From Metallyticus violacea (lineage: Eukaryota > Arthropoda > Insecta > Mantodea > Metallyticidae), in the NCBI GenBank assembly GCA_030762175.1, contig CM060834.1:33602501-33666500 (forward strand): a stretch of DNA of 64,000 bases, read 5' to 3'. Below the pieces are notes generated by a model, which worked only from the letters and a program-made list of their open reading frames with translations, made no database searches and was not told the DNA's origin. Position 1 is the stretch's first letter, and every line of letters starts with the position of its first letter. A program made the translations under genes and the position numbers. This document shows positions 47,761 through 58,600 of the stretch, piece by piece.

Positions 47761-50619
47761 CTTTGTTTCGTTTTTGTTAAGGAAGGAGCATTTTATTTAT
47801 CGCTACACTTTTTGTTTTCTTGATTTAGCAACAATAAATTTTGTCGCTGATTTTATAGGGCGACGTCGCCGTAGGCGTTGGATGCCAAATTTGTGTGTCG
47901 TAGACGTCGTTCCTAACTACTACCACAATATGCTCGGCTAGTTCAGGGATTGATATTATGGTTGAATTTTTCAGATTGATACTTCTGGGCGAAAGGAGTG
48001 TCATTTTAAGTATAATAAAACCACATGGATAGAAATCTACGGAGTTTATTAATGTTTTGTTATTACCACACAACAGTAAACTTTTCTGATTACCAGAAAT
48101 ATGCTCTGAGCAATATTATTACATGCAGACTGAATACGAGACAGACATGATAGAATTTATATTTCTCGCCCGAAAACTGTACTTTTTGTCCTGTTGTAAC
48201 TCGTATACTATTTTCCTATATGGATATTATTTCAAACTCGCAACTTCTATCATTCACCACAAATAATAACTTTGTAATTTCTTCCAAGAAATATTAATCG
48301 CTATTTATATTTAGGCAATGTTAAAATGCTGCTTCACTATACGTAGTAAGTACCACGATTTCTGCTAATGGAATTTAAAACACAACTTCTCTCTACGGAA
48401 TCCAACGCATAACTAATACATTTTGAAATATAAACCGTATCTTATTACAACAGGATTATAATAATACTATAAATTACAATGCATTACATTTTCCACATAC
48501 GCATACTATGCGAAATGAATTCATTAATTTCTATTTAGTCGCAATAAAGCTGTCTGTCTGGTGTTTCATTCTTGGTATACGTTACTAATATTGTTACGCT
48601 TGTCATTGGTTGAATCACTTAGTATTACACTTTTCTTGTCAGTAGTTTAATCTTTTCATATTCTTGGTTATGCACGTTTATCTCTTATTCGTTACATTTT
48701 TATATTATAAGTATTGTCATAAAGACCAAAAAACAAACATTAAGACATACATTGTAATAACTCTTATCTGATACGTGAAATCTATATAAATGAGCTTACT
48801 AGATTTATACGATTTAAAACATATTACTAAGGAATATTTGTTATTTAAATTGAAATTTAAAGCCCTTATCTAAAATAAAACCATGTGCAAATGAACTTAT
48901 ATTAAATTTATATGATTAAAACATGATCAATGAATGTCTGGAGCATTAAATCGAATATTATGACCTTATCTTATGTGATAACATACGCAAGTGAACTTCT
49001 TAAATTAACATAACTAAATAGCTATTACCATTAAATGTTTGTGACTTTATATTGGACATTATATCCGTTACTTAATATAGAAACATATGCAAATGCACTT
49101 ATTAAATCAATATAATTAAAATATATTATCAATGAAAGTTTTGAGTTTCAAATCAAATGTTATAGCCGTTGTCTTACGTAATAACATGCGTAAATGAGCC
49201 TCTTCCATCAACATAGGGAAATAGTCATTATTATTAAATGTTTGTGGCTTTATATTGAGCATTATAGTATTTACGTAATATACAAGCATGTGAAAAAGAA
49301 CTTATTAAAATAATATATTTAATAACTGCTATCAAAGAGTGTTTAGGGCCAATATGTCGGATACTTTCTGTATCAATATGAACGGAAGTATTTAGTGTCG
49401 GTTCTTTTTTTAAAAAGCTCTTAATAAGCATTAATCGAACATGTAAAATATATTGGTATATAAAATAAGAGAGCTGGAGTCGCAAATATAATTTTGAGTT
49501 CTCAGTATACAGCTATCCCGCCACACACAGAGTTTCAAGTCACAGAACCACATGCTTCAAGCATTATTTACTTGGTGCGGGACTTTTAACTAGCCCTGTA
49601 TAATGCAAAAAATTTACGTCAAGTTGTATTGCATGATCTACCACCAAAACATGGCGTTAACAAGAATGAGTCGCCTTGATTCCTTTAGAGCAATATATTC
49701 ATTTACTTGCTAGTGTAAAAACGAAACTAAACCGCCCTCGTTGGGTCCTTCATACATTTAGTTTCCATTGCTGATCCTGCTGCATACTATAACAGCTCAG
49801 GGAGAGTGTGGTGCGTGCAACACGGTTCTAAGAAAGCAGAGTTGCCTTTAGCGAGTCCATGACTGAGGTAGGGTGTGTTTACTGAGTTTAACACAATCCA
49901 CTTGCAATTGCCTAAACTAGCAGTAAAACGAATCTTTCTCAATTCAAATGTGTTATGAAGTAAATTTCATTTTAATTTCAGCCAAACTAATCTGCTTTTC
50001 AGGGCATGCTGCCTCGTTATCCTTAAATAATTTATACATTCCTTAAGTTCACTTAAAAGCAAATTGCAATTGTACTGAATATTTAAAACACCAAAAGAAT
50101 GTAATCGAAAAACAACGACGGGGTTTAAATCCATAATTGTTGAATATACTGAATTCACATCGTTTTAAATTTTTTCCATATAAGAGGCGGGAATGTGACT
50201 TTTAAATGCGCAATAAAGATGCGCGTAAGTCGAATGCCATCTTCCTTGCTGGTCGCCATGTCACTGGGTAAGTCATGCATGCATGCATGCATCAGAAAGT
50301 ATATGCTCTGAATTGCTTTGCGAATTAATCCTGGACAAGGTATACCTAATGATACATGAATTTCGTAAACGTAAAATATGAATGATCGAATCGATAGAGG
50401 TGAGCTAGAAATCCTTAACCTTTTGCCATCGAATGTTTTACGGAAATTGTAAATAGTGAAAATATATTTGGGTCAACTATAGCATAGAATCACGATAGTA
50501 AAACCAGACATCAGTGAGCAAACTTAAAAAAATAGAATGTTTCTACATTTGCCGAGTTGGAAATGAACTACATATTGATATTTCTTATAATATAAATAGT
50601 AAATTTTTCTACACATTTT
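47761..50619. other. Long AT-rich stretch, nothing recognised
   Basis: About 2.9 kb, strongly AT-rich. At 48770-49340 the same kind of motif (for example ATATGCAAATGAACTTATTAAAT-like phrases and TTGTGACTTTATATTGAGCA-like phrases) recurs at about 120-bp intervals, listed separately. A short (GCAT)n lies at 50277-50291. Confidence 0.45.
48780..49340. repeat. Diverged tandem repeat, unit roughly 110-150 bp
   Basis: Phrases of the form 'GCAAATGAACTTATTAAAT..ATAT.ATTAAAA' recur near 48888, 48990, 49088, 49188 and 49290. Between them come 'ATCAATGAATGTTTGGAG' and 'TCTTATGTAATAACATACG'-like phrases. The units are AT-rich and diverged, and no coding is involved. The alignment was made by eye, so unit length is approximate. 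Confidence 0.55.
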
Positions 50620-51305
50620 AATTAGTGCAGCTAGAATTAGGTAGGTATTCCAGCAAGATAAAAATTATTATAAGAATTATGAAATACTTATTCAGAATTA
50701 CCACAGGGAAAGAGAGTGATATATTTACAGAATGTTTCAGTATCCAGGCGAAATGTAAGTGGAAAGGATCATGGTATCTGAAATTGCAGGAAATTCTACA
50801 ACAGATAGCTTGGGGAAACTTATGGATAAATAGGGAATATCATAGCAGATGATTATGGAAAGAAATAAACCTAAGATTGGAAGATATTTAACAAGAAATA
50901 TTTGGTAGTGTGGTACAAAAGAGTTTATTGAAACTTAATAGGGAAATGAAAAGAATAAGGGGTAAGGGAAAATATATAGAACAATGTGATAAGGCAAGTC
51001 AGGAAGCGTTTACATGGGTTAGAACTGGAGTCAAGAATTTAAAAGGTTTAGGATATGATAAAGATGTAGAAAAATTTCCAATGTGTGGAGAAACCAATAC
51101 AGGGTTTCATTATTTATTATACTGCAAGCAAACAAAACTATGGAGAAATATTAATTAGAAAGATTTTTATTGCAAAAGAGGGAAGAATTTAAAAATGATA
51201 GTAAACTATTTGGCAAAGTTACAGAGAAATGGATACGAACGATTAAAAGTTATAGAGAACGTAACCTTAAAGGATGGCATAAAAAGTATAGTATAATACA
51301 GCAAT
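50620..51305 (+). mobile_element. LINE ORF2 C-terminal fragment
   Basis: The plus strand encodes QLELGRYSSKIKIIIRIMKY, an aromatic/basic region, then LQEILQQIAWGNLWINREYH up to a stop at 50850. After it come LLKLNREMKRIRGKGKYIEQ, FTWVRTGVKNLKGLGYDKD and FPMCGETNTGFHYLLYCKQT. The order (basic helix, 'KYIEQC', 'WVRxGxxxLKG', then a C-x2-C-H-C zinc knuckle before 'KLWR') matches the C-terminal region of non-LTR retrotransposon ORF2 proteins in insects. The reverse transcriptase is absent, so the copy is 5' truncated. Only a few stops interrupt it, suggesting it is younger than the other LINE piece at 43750. Confidence 0.65.
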
Positions 51306-51799
51306 AAATATGATGGTCCCCTACACTAATAACAACCTGTAGTTGTGTGTATTGGGATAAGAATGCAAGCAAGCAACTCTAGAAAGAAAATATCTAATAA
51401 GTAACATTAGTGTTTTTTGTGTATTTTTAGATATCATTTTGTAATGGATTGATAAAGTATGTATATTTGAATGTAGTATATTATGTAGTCTATTAGGACA
51501 TTTGCAATAAATTTCAATTTCAGTTAAGCATACAGGCATTATTAAAGACTTAAAAGTGTGCTATATATATTCTAATATTATACGTTTCCGTTTATTAATT
51601 GTATTGACTTCAGATTGAAAATGTGCACTACGTTTTTTTTAAAGGAACAATACACCTTTTAAATAAAATTCTTGGTATATTTAAACAAATGATAAAGGGG
51701 AAAAAATGTGAGCGCTTGGCACATTTGTCTACCTAATAGCTATCATTGCAGATAATTATTATTACCATCATTATTTATTAAAACTGTTACATTGCTTTT
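51306..51799. other. Non-coding stretch, nothing recognised
   Basis: AT-rich sequence between the LINE and Tc1 pieces. Confidence 0.4.
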
Positions 51800-52110
51800 T
51801 AATATTGTAGGTGTATAACAAGAGACATTTTTAATAAATGGCGTGAATGTTCATTGAGTCATTTAAGTCGAGATGAAATATTTAGTGAAGCTGGAATTAG
51901 AACTGCTGATGCTACTAAGGCTTTGAATACTAGAAAAGGCGTTATATCCAGGATGCGCAGGTGATATCGAGAATTTGGCATTCCAGAAGAACAACATCCA
52001 GGTAAATCAAGGATTACACCAACAGATTTCTGTGCCTATGGGCCCTGAGAGAAAGTAGGTTCAACTGCTTTCATGTTAAGAACGGCCTTGCAACTGAAGA
52101 CTGAGTACTC
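51800..52110 (+). mobile_element. Tc1-like transposase N-terminal remnant, copy 2
   Basis: A parallel of 39646-40030. In broken frames it encodes DIFNKW then CSLSHLSRDEIF, YREFGIPEEQHPGKSRI and CAYGP, resembling the N-terminal DNA-binding region and 'GRPR' linker of a Tc1-like transposase. The catalytic part is missing. Confidence 0.5.
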
Positions 52111-53908
52111 CTTCGCCGTGTGCAGTAATTTGACGCGGAAATAGGGCACATTGTTGTATTGCATAGGGCAGGGAGCATGGCAATTGCAAACAAGAACAAC
52201 GGAGCCATGTTCACTTCACAGTGATCAGGCTTCGGTCTGCATTCTATTACAAGAGAATGTGCATTGCAGATAACCAGGTAACGGAGAAAGAATGAGACAT
52301 ATACAAATACTCACAAAGGCAAAGGGGGTACTATCAGGGGCCTGGGAGGAATAATGGCAAATAGAAAAATAGATCTCGTTTTGATCCGTTAAACATTGAA
52401 TGCAAACATATGTTTTACAATCACTGGTGCTTCCTGTTGCCGAAGCACTTGGCAAAAACACACGATGCAGAGCGCGCTCGCGCGTTTGTGTGTCTTGGAG
52501 ATTAGAAAGACATGATGTTACAGTACTAGAGTGGCCTGTTCAGCTCCCATGTGGGATACCTTTCTACCGACAGTTTTAGAGGATATTAAAAACACCAGTC
52601 ATCACTAGTAGAATATCGAACAAGATTAAATTCTTCATCACATTTCTTCAATACCAAGGAGGTGTCGAGCGTACTTAATGAAAGAGGAGGTGGTTCAAGT
52701 TAAAGATGACATAAGCATAGCGGGAAACTGGAGAAAAAACGGAAATGTTACATATTTTTATGAATGTGTGTTAATATCTTTATTAATATTACAAGAGGGT
52801 CTGAGAATGCATATAAGTAATACTTATTAGTACTATTTTACAAATAAAATAAGCATTTAAATATAATTACCTAAACTTGGCTAGCAAAATTGTAATAATT
52901 TATATTTGTATTATAAATATTTAACTTTTCTTCCATCTTGCAACAGACGAATGTCGACTGTCAATAATGCCAATAGAGAAGAGCCAAATACGGGTTTAGA
53001 GTTGTTTTAAGAATAGAATAAGAATAAAAGTATTATATATTTGAAATTAACAATTGTATAAAATGTTGTACTTATTATTTATTCCGAAACCCTGAGACTG
53101 GAATAGACTGTTACAATCGCTACCGTTCGGTTTATTGAGAAAAATAACGTTTTTCTATTCTAAACAACGTGTTTATTATAATTTACGCTTGCCTAGGTAG
53201 GTAATGCTAAATAATTTATAAAATTATTTCAGACTATTTGGCTGAATGAAAGGGCTGCAATTTTATTGGATAAAAAGGACATTTAGGAATTAGTCGAGGA
53301 AGCCGACTTTATTTAGTATTGTCGAATGATGTTCTTGATTAACCTGTATGATGCTCAGGAATTATAGTGGGAGTATAGAGTTGGCTACACTGACTAGAAG
53401 ACAAATACACTTCCAGTGTTAAAGGGATTTGATAATATTTACGATACTTTCAGTGCTACAACGGGCTGCGGTTTTTAATTTCATTAGTCGATTTTATGAT
53501 GACGTCACATAAGTGCAATAGTCAATATAAGTATTGCAACATTATTCACACTACTTTATGCTGAGATTCCATTCATAATTATTTGAACATTTAAGAAAAA
53601 TGTCGAGTTTCTTATACAATTTTGATATGTGTGGAATTTGGTTTCTGTACAAAGTAACAGCATAACATTTAATCAGCCAATAAAATTAGGTTTTCACTTG
53701 GTGAAATGCTTTTGTGGTCACTAAGAATAGACACAAGCGATAGAAAAAAAAAACATTTAGGTTCTTAGAAATCGGTGCAACTGCAGTTAGAAATCAAAGA
53801 TCACCATAAACACAAAAAAATCATTATAAATCGGAGGTAATTATATATTGTAATATTTTAATAACACTGGTTACAATATATTTGTGTTAAATTCCACTGC
53901 TTGCTGAA

Positions 53909-53912
<4 letters not shown>
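52111..53912. other. Non-coding stretch, nothing recognised
   Basis: AT-rich; short frames only. Confidence 0.4.

Positions 53913-53944
<32 letters not shown>
53913..53944. repeat. Poly(T) run of 32 bases
   Basis: An uninterrupted T32, possibly the poly(A) tail of a minus-strand retroelement whose body (downstream, 53945 onwards) is no longer recognisable. Confidence 0.9.
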
Positions 53945-53945
<1 letters not shown>

Positions 53946-54004
53946 TTAACATGCTGGTATTGGGAAGAGCTATCATACTAAGAAACTCGAATCTTTCTGC
54001 TGAA

Positions 54005-54060
54005 CATAAAAAGGCAATTAAAGGAAACAACATAAAAAGGCAATTAAAGGAAACATAAAA
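54005..54060. repeat. 26-bp tandem duplication
   Basis: CATAAAAAGGCAATTAAAGG plus six bases is repeated directly at 54005 and 54031, and a third partial unit begins at 54054. The copies are essentially identical, so the duplication is recent. Confidence 0.9.
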
Positions 54061-54926
54061 GAAAAAAGAATATATTCATGTACTTTAAAGTTAAGCTTTT
54101 GCCATTAAAAATGAATCTTATTCTTTAATTTATTGAGCAGAGTTTTTAGAATTTCAAGTTCTAATTTTATATCAGCTAAATTTTAACCTTGAGCAAAGCT
54201 AAATATACGCTTGTTGATATGTACGTTTCCTGGAAACGCATTAGGCTTGTCCGTGACATTCCAAGAACTTTCCATGTCTCTTTATTGTCTTCTCGATAAC
54301 CTTTAAAAATCTCCTTTTACGTGAAACCTCCCCCCCCTCCATTCTCTCTCCCGGCTTTAGGGGTAGGTGGTGAAACAGTAACGTGAAGCGCTTTATTTTA
54401 ATGAGAATCGTGACACGAGTAGCAATTCAACCAGAAAGAAAGATGATCCTCTGCATGAACTTCGACTGCATAGCTGAAACTATTCGGCTTTTAATTCTCG
54501 GAGCAAGATGGGACATTCATTCTGTGCTGTACGGATCTGAAAGCGTTCACTATTAAAAGTAGTATTTCAAGCACAATGGTCTTTAGTGCCCTTCGAAGCA
54601 TTCCGCTTGGGACCAAATCGTTTGCCTCTTTCACTTAGAGAAAAATCTCTGAAGTCCTCTTTTGAGATTTTCATCAGTTGCCTCGCCGCATTCTCCTTAA
54701 TCTATCCAAAGTCTGAAATAGCTGTGAGAGGAACTACAGACTTTAGTTGCAAAAAACATTCAACACATGGCGCAACCATTCTAAACATGAAGGATCGCGC
54801 TCAGCATCCTCTTAACTGAATAGTCTTTAAAAAAAACATGTTACAGTAGTTTTCAATAGTCCTGGTGAATGAGCAAAAGATATGCAGTGGTTTCTGGTTA
54901 TACATTTATACAGAAATCGGGTTATT
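54061..54926. other. Non-coding stretch, nothing recognised
   Basis: AT-rich up to about 54300, then more balanced composition; the frame 54586-54819 (77 codons) shows no motif. Confidence 0.4.
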
Positions 54927-55211
54927 ATTTTTTTTAAATAGTGTTAAACGCCCGCTTTTACTACTGAGCACTACAGGCGGTGGACATTGATGATACATGA
55001 GGTGAAGTGATATATTGTGAAAGGATATTTTTTTAAAGAAGGAAGCGTTCCACGCCTAAGTTTAGGGTATCTCCCCGGCATTTGCCAGTTATGAAGACTG
55101 AGGAAAACCCGGAAAAAACCCTAGTCAGGGAGGACGATCCTGGCGGGATTCGAACCCCAGACCTCCCGCTCACGAGATCGCGCCTTAACGAACTCGGCCA
55201 ACCGTGGCGGT
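54927..55211 (-). mobile_element. tRNA-SINE family 1, near full length
   Basis: Minus-oriented: the head reads CCGCCACGGTTGGCCGAGTT with B box GGTTCGAATCCC (about 55143-55155). The body has TATCTCCCCGGCATTTGCCA, and the tail 'GTAGTAAAAGCGGGCG' is followed by an A run at the left end. It shows the same structure as the copy at 6251. Confidence 0.9.
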
Positions 55212-55515
55212 ATTTATGCAACTGAGAAGTTACCCCCCACCAAACTTTCCTATAATTGTTTCGCGCAGATTGATACAAGATCATTCGTCAGGACTATTGA
55301 AAACCACAGTATATTAAAATGCGCGTTCCCTTGGTATGTATTAAAAAAGGGCTGCATACTTAATGGACAAATTTTTAACAACCAGATTAACTTATTGATA
55401 CCGTAATTGAAGTAAACGAAGATCTCGACTTAGTATCAACATGGGTTGAGGAAAACGATCTTATTATAAATCCAAGGAAAATTGCAGATAATGATAATGG
55501 GATGATTGATTATAA
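55212..55515. other. Spacer between two oppositely oriented SINEs
   Basis: No feature recognised. The two flanking family-1 SINEs are head-to-head across this 304-bp spacer. Confidence 0.5.
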
Positions 55516-55797
55516 CCGCCATAGGTGGCCGAGGTCGTTGGGCGCGGGCTTGTGAGCGGGAGGTCTAAGGTTCGATTCCCACCAGGACCGTTCTCTCTGA
55601 TCAGTGTTTTTCCAGGTTTCCCTCAGTCCTCAACCTCATAAATGGCAAATGCCGGGGAGGTACCATCAACTTAGGCCTGGAACACTTCCTTCCTTAAAAA
55701 AAATCTTTTTCCAGTTTATCATTTCATGTGTCCACCGCCTGTGATGTCTCAGTAGTTAAAATGGGCGTTAGAGCTATTCAACAACAACAACAACAAC

Positions 55798-55848
<51 letters not shown>
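55516..55848 (+). mobile_element. tRNA-SINE family 1 with (CAA)n(TAA)n tail
   Basis: Plus-oriented: head CCGCCATAGGTGGCCGAGGT, B box GGTTCGATTCCC (about 55570), body GGCAAATGCCGGGGAGGTAC, tail CCGCCTGTGATGTCTCAGTAG. The tail continues into (CAA)n at 55779-55800 and (TAA)n at 55800-55848, a microsatellite that grew from the SINE 3' end. Confidence 0.9.
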
Positions 55849-55849
<1 letters not shown>

Positions 55850-57046
55850 GAATATTGAATAAGATTGATCAAACGGTGCTAATTCCTGTGAAGCTCAATT
55901 TAACAATGTGCCAATAAAACTTTTTTAAAGAACTCTCGATGCTATTTTAAGAATTTTCTCACATTCAATTTGTAAAAAAACGAAGAAACATTGTTGCATA
56001 TTTCAATTACTGCGGCATTCTATTATCTGATATTATGACCATATTTGACAAAGACTCCAACGTGTTCACAATGTCTGCGTTTGCTATATACAAGTATGCA
56101 ACTTATTTAAATCAGATAATATCATTCAGCTTTCGTTATCTTGGTATCGATTGAACAGTTGCAATCACTCTGTCTTATGCGTGGAATTCTATGCACTCTC
56201 TTTCGACCCGTTTTCGCTCCTTTCTTCTCAACACAATTTAAACGTCCAAATAAACATTTTAATTTCACTATAACCTTTCACCGAACCTCTTCATTTTCAA
56301 CAGCTATTACTACTCACCTCCGGAACACTTTTCTCATATCAAGGACTGCTGGTTACAACGACATGTTAGTCCTTTTTTTAATGATTATTTATTTGGAAAT
56401 CACAGCACTTAATAAGCATTATATTCAAATTGATAATGTCATTATCTATATAGATTACAATCGTTCTTATGTAATGCTATGTAATTGTTCCTGTTAAGTG
56501 GAAGAGCGAATTTTACGGTCTTAAATTCATCAGGAAAAAATAAATGTATTGTTTATTATTATTTAAAAATATCTGTATCTAAATTTAATAGCTTTCCACG
56601 GACTAAATAAATGCACTGGAAGTTTCCGACTAAGTTTGCCCATTAATACATCCATTATAGCTAATGAATCGAATCCCAGTGCCGAATTTCTCTATCAATT
56701 ACCCCTACATCTCCAATTGAGCCGTTTTTGCACGTTTCAGAATAATCTAGGGCATATCTGATAGGCGCCTGCGCAGTTGGCTTTTTCCTTCGTCACCCAA
56801 CTTGACTGACAGAGAGTCTTGGCTGTCTTGTTGTGAGCAGTCAGAAGGCATTTGAACTTTGAGCAAGGCAGCCAATTTCTTTTCATAGACTACGGGAGCT
56901 ATTGATTCAGCTTCAAAATTTTGTGGGTGAGTTAACTAAAATTATGCAAATCTTTTGGTCAGAATTCTTCCCGTAGTGCTGGAGCGTTAAATAACTGGGT
57001 TTGGCATTCGTTTATCTTCGCGATTATGAAAGGATATTAAGGTTGT
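55849..57046. other. Non-coding stretch, nothing recognised
   Basis: The frame 56141-56497 (118 codons, plus strand) is Phe/Thr/Ile-rich and lacks any motif or splice support. I regard it as chance. Confidence 0.4.
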
Positions 57047-57352
57047 ATGCTTGTATGGTGGCTAGGTAGCTCGTTATCTGCACGATTTCTTAGTTGGAGC
57101 CTTGATATCCAAAGTTCGCTGAGGTTTATGGGTTTTTCAGGATGCAGCTCCTCCGGAAAGAGCTATAATGCACGAAAAGACATTCCTGGACAAAATTATC
57201 CGCCATATTACGTCTACAAGATAGATGGTATGCCGACGGTGGATGTACCATTGTTATGCTGTCGGAAAATAAACGAAACAAGTTCTCCTTGGTGCTTATG
57301 GAAGGCCCCACATTACAACAACTGGGAGCCTTTAGGAGTTTTAAAATGCTAG
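57047..57352 (+). other. Unidentified 101-codon open frame
   Basis: ATG to TAG. It has a hydrophobic start (MLVWWLGSSLSARFLSWSL), then KDIPGQNYPPYYVYKIDGMP and TVDVPLLCCRKINE. Local GC content is somewhat higher than in the flanks. The hydrophobic start could pass for a signal peptide, but there is no recognisable family, no obvious promoter and no second exon. Chance or a transposon piece are as likely as a gene. Confidence 0.2.
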
Positions 57353-57780
57353 CTTGCTTAGCAATAGACTCTCGTCTAACCGTATCAAGGATGTTTCTAA
57401 GTTTCAGCCTATAGCAGTCTGGATTTTAACAGTAGACAAACTACACATTTGGTGGTGTCGAATGGGGATTACCTACAGTTGCGGGAGAGTTTATCAATGT
57501 TATTGTTGAGTCTTTCTTTCACCTGCCGTTGTTAACCAGCATATCGTGTCTGCAATACTGAGCTAGAAAGTAAGCATGAGCTTGTAAACGCAATAATCCC
57601 AATCTCTCTCTAGAGGATTCTATGAGATTATTGAGCCTCTTCCCCCCGTCCCCATTATGAATATGTAAAGACCGCTTTCTGAGGTTTAAAAGCTCTGTCT
57701 CCATAATTTATTCTAACTCGCTCCTTTCCTTACTCTTGGTTTCTGAAACCAGCATTGGCAGTGTATGCTGCTTTAAATTT

Positions 57781-57955
57781 TCGGTGATCTAGAGGTTGCA
57801 CGCTTTCCTTTGGGCCCAAGATTCGTGGATTCAAACGCGGCTGTGGTCGATAGATGTTTCTGGACGTGAAACATCTCCAGCGCAAATTCTCCGGGAGCGA
57901 CTTAAAGCCCTGATTCCCGTGTCATAAATTTACGGCACGTTAAATAGCTCAATAC
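57781..57955 (+). mobile_element. Diverged family-2-like SINE remnant
   Basis: Plus-oriented: a tRNA-like head remnant (ATTCGTGGATTCAAACGCGG, a weak B box) and the body landmark CCCGTGTCATAAATTTACGG, similar to CCCGTGTCGTACATTTACGG of the full copy at 44241. It has no poly(A) tail, and the order of body parts is partly changed. Confidence 0.6.
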
Positions 57956-58084
57956 TTGAATTAATATTTACATTAATTAAAACGCAATTTTACTTGGCAT
58001 TAAATAACATACTTTATTACTTTTAATTGTAACCTTTTATAGTTACATTTTACAGAGAATAACTGCAGCGAAGTTATTTGAGTA

Positions 58085-58377
58085 ATGCGCAGGCAGAGCA
58101 TGGTTGCATTCTGGTAGAAAGCATTTGTCATAGCCGTATAATACATATGCAGGCAGCAGCTTGTACTTAGCATTCTTTTAGAGAAGTGGAAAGGCGATCC
58201 GCAAGAAAATATCCTGGCAACCGTGTTCCAGTTAGAGAAACTGTTGGCCAAAGTGTTAAAAAGTTACGAAGATGAGATCTTTCAATGACAAGAAACAACA
58301 CATTTTTACCGAAGAAAAGTTAAAGTACAGTAATTTCCAATGCAGATGCAAGCAATGTGTTGCCACTGAGGGTCCTC

Positions 58378-58428
<51 letters not shown>

Positions 58429-58600
58429 TACAATTGTCGGCTTTAAATATAGATCTTTTTATGGTTTCAGTAAATATATAAATACTAAAATAAAAAACTA
58501 ACATTACATGCGGCGACTCAACCTTTATCCGGTTGCGGCTTTGCGTTTCCCCGGTTAGCAAATGTTTGTAGCTCAAATGAGCTCAACGTATAACTAGCTT
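58085..58600 (+). mobile_element. Recurrent transposase-fragment element, copy E, with (TTA)n
   Basis: Plus-oriented. Shares GCCGTATAATACAT, AGAAGTGGAAAGGCGATCCG, CCAGTTAGAGAAACTGTTG and GCCACTGAGGG with copy A, then the distal TCCGGTTGCGGCTTTG tail. The coding remnant reads REVERRSARKYPGNRVPVRE, which is the clearest view of the N-terminal transposase motif. The early part is deleted relative to copy A, and a (TTA)n microsatellite (58378-58430) sits where the AT-rich middle lies in other copies. Confidence 0.7.

Noticed and set aside
50277..50291. (GCAT)n palindromic tract as a regulatory site
   Set aside because: A short simple repeat; no evidence of binding-site function.
56141..56497. 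118-codon plus-strand frame
   Set aside because: Length is within chance for AT-rich sequence of this size; no recognisable domain.
58256..58576. Frame with a long Asn (or Leu) homopolymer
   Set aside because: It is the translation of the (TTA)n microsatellite in copy E of the recurrent element.
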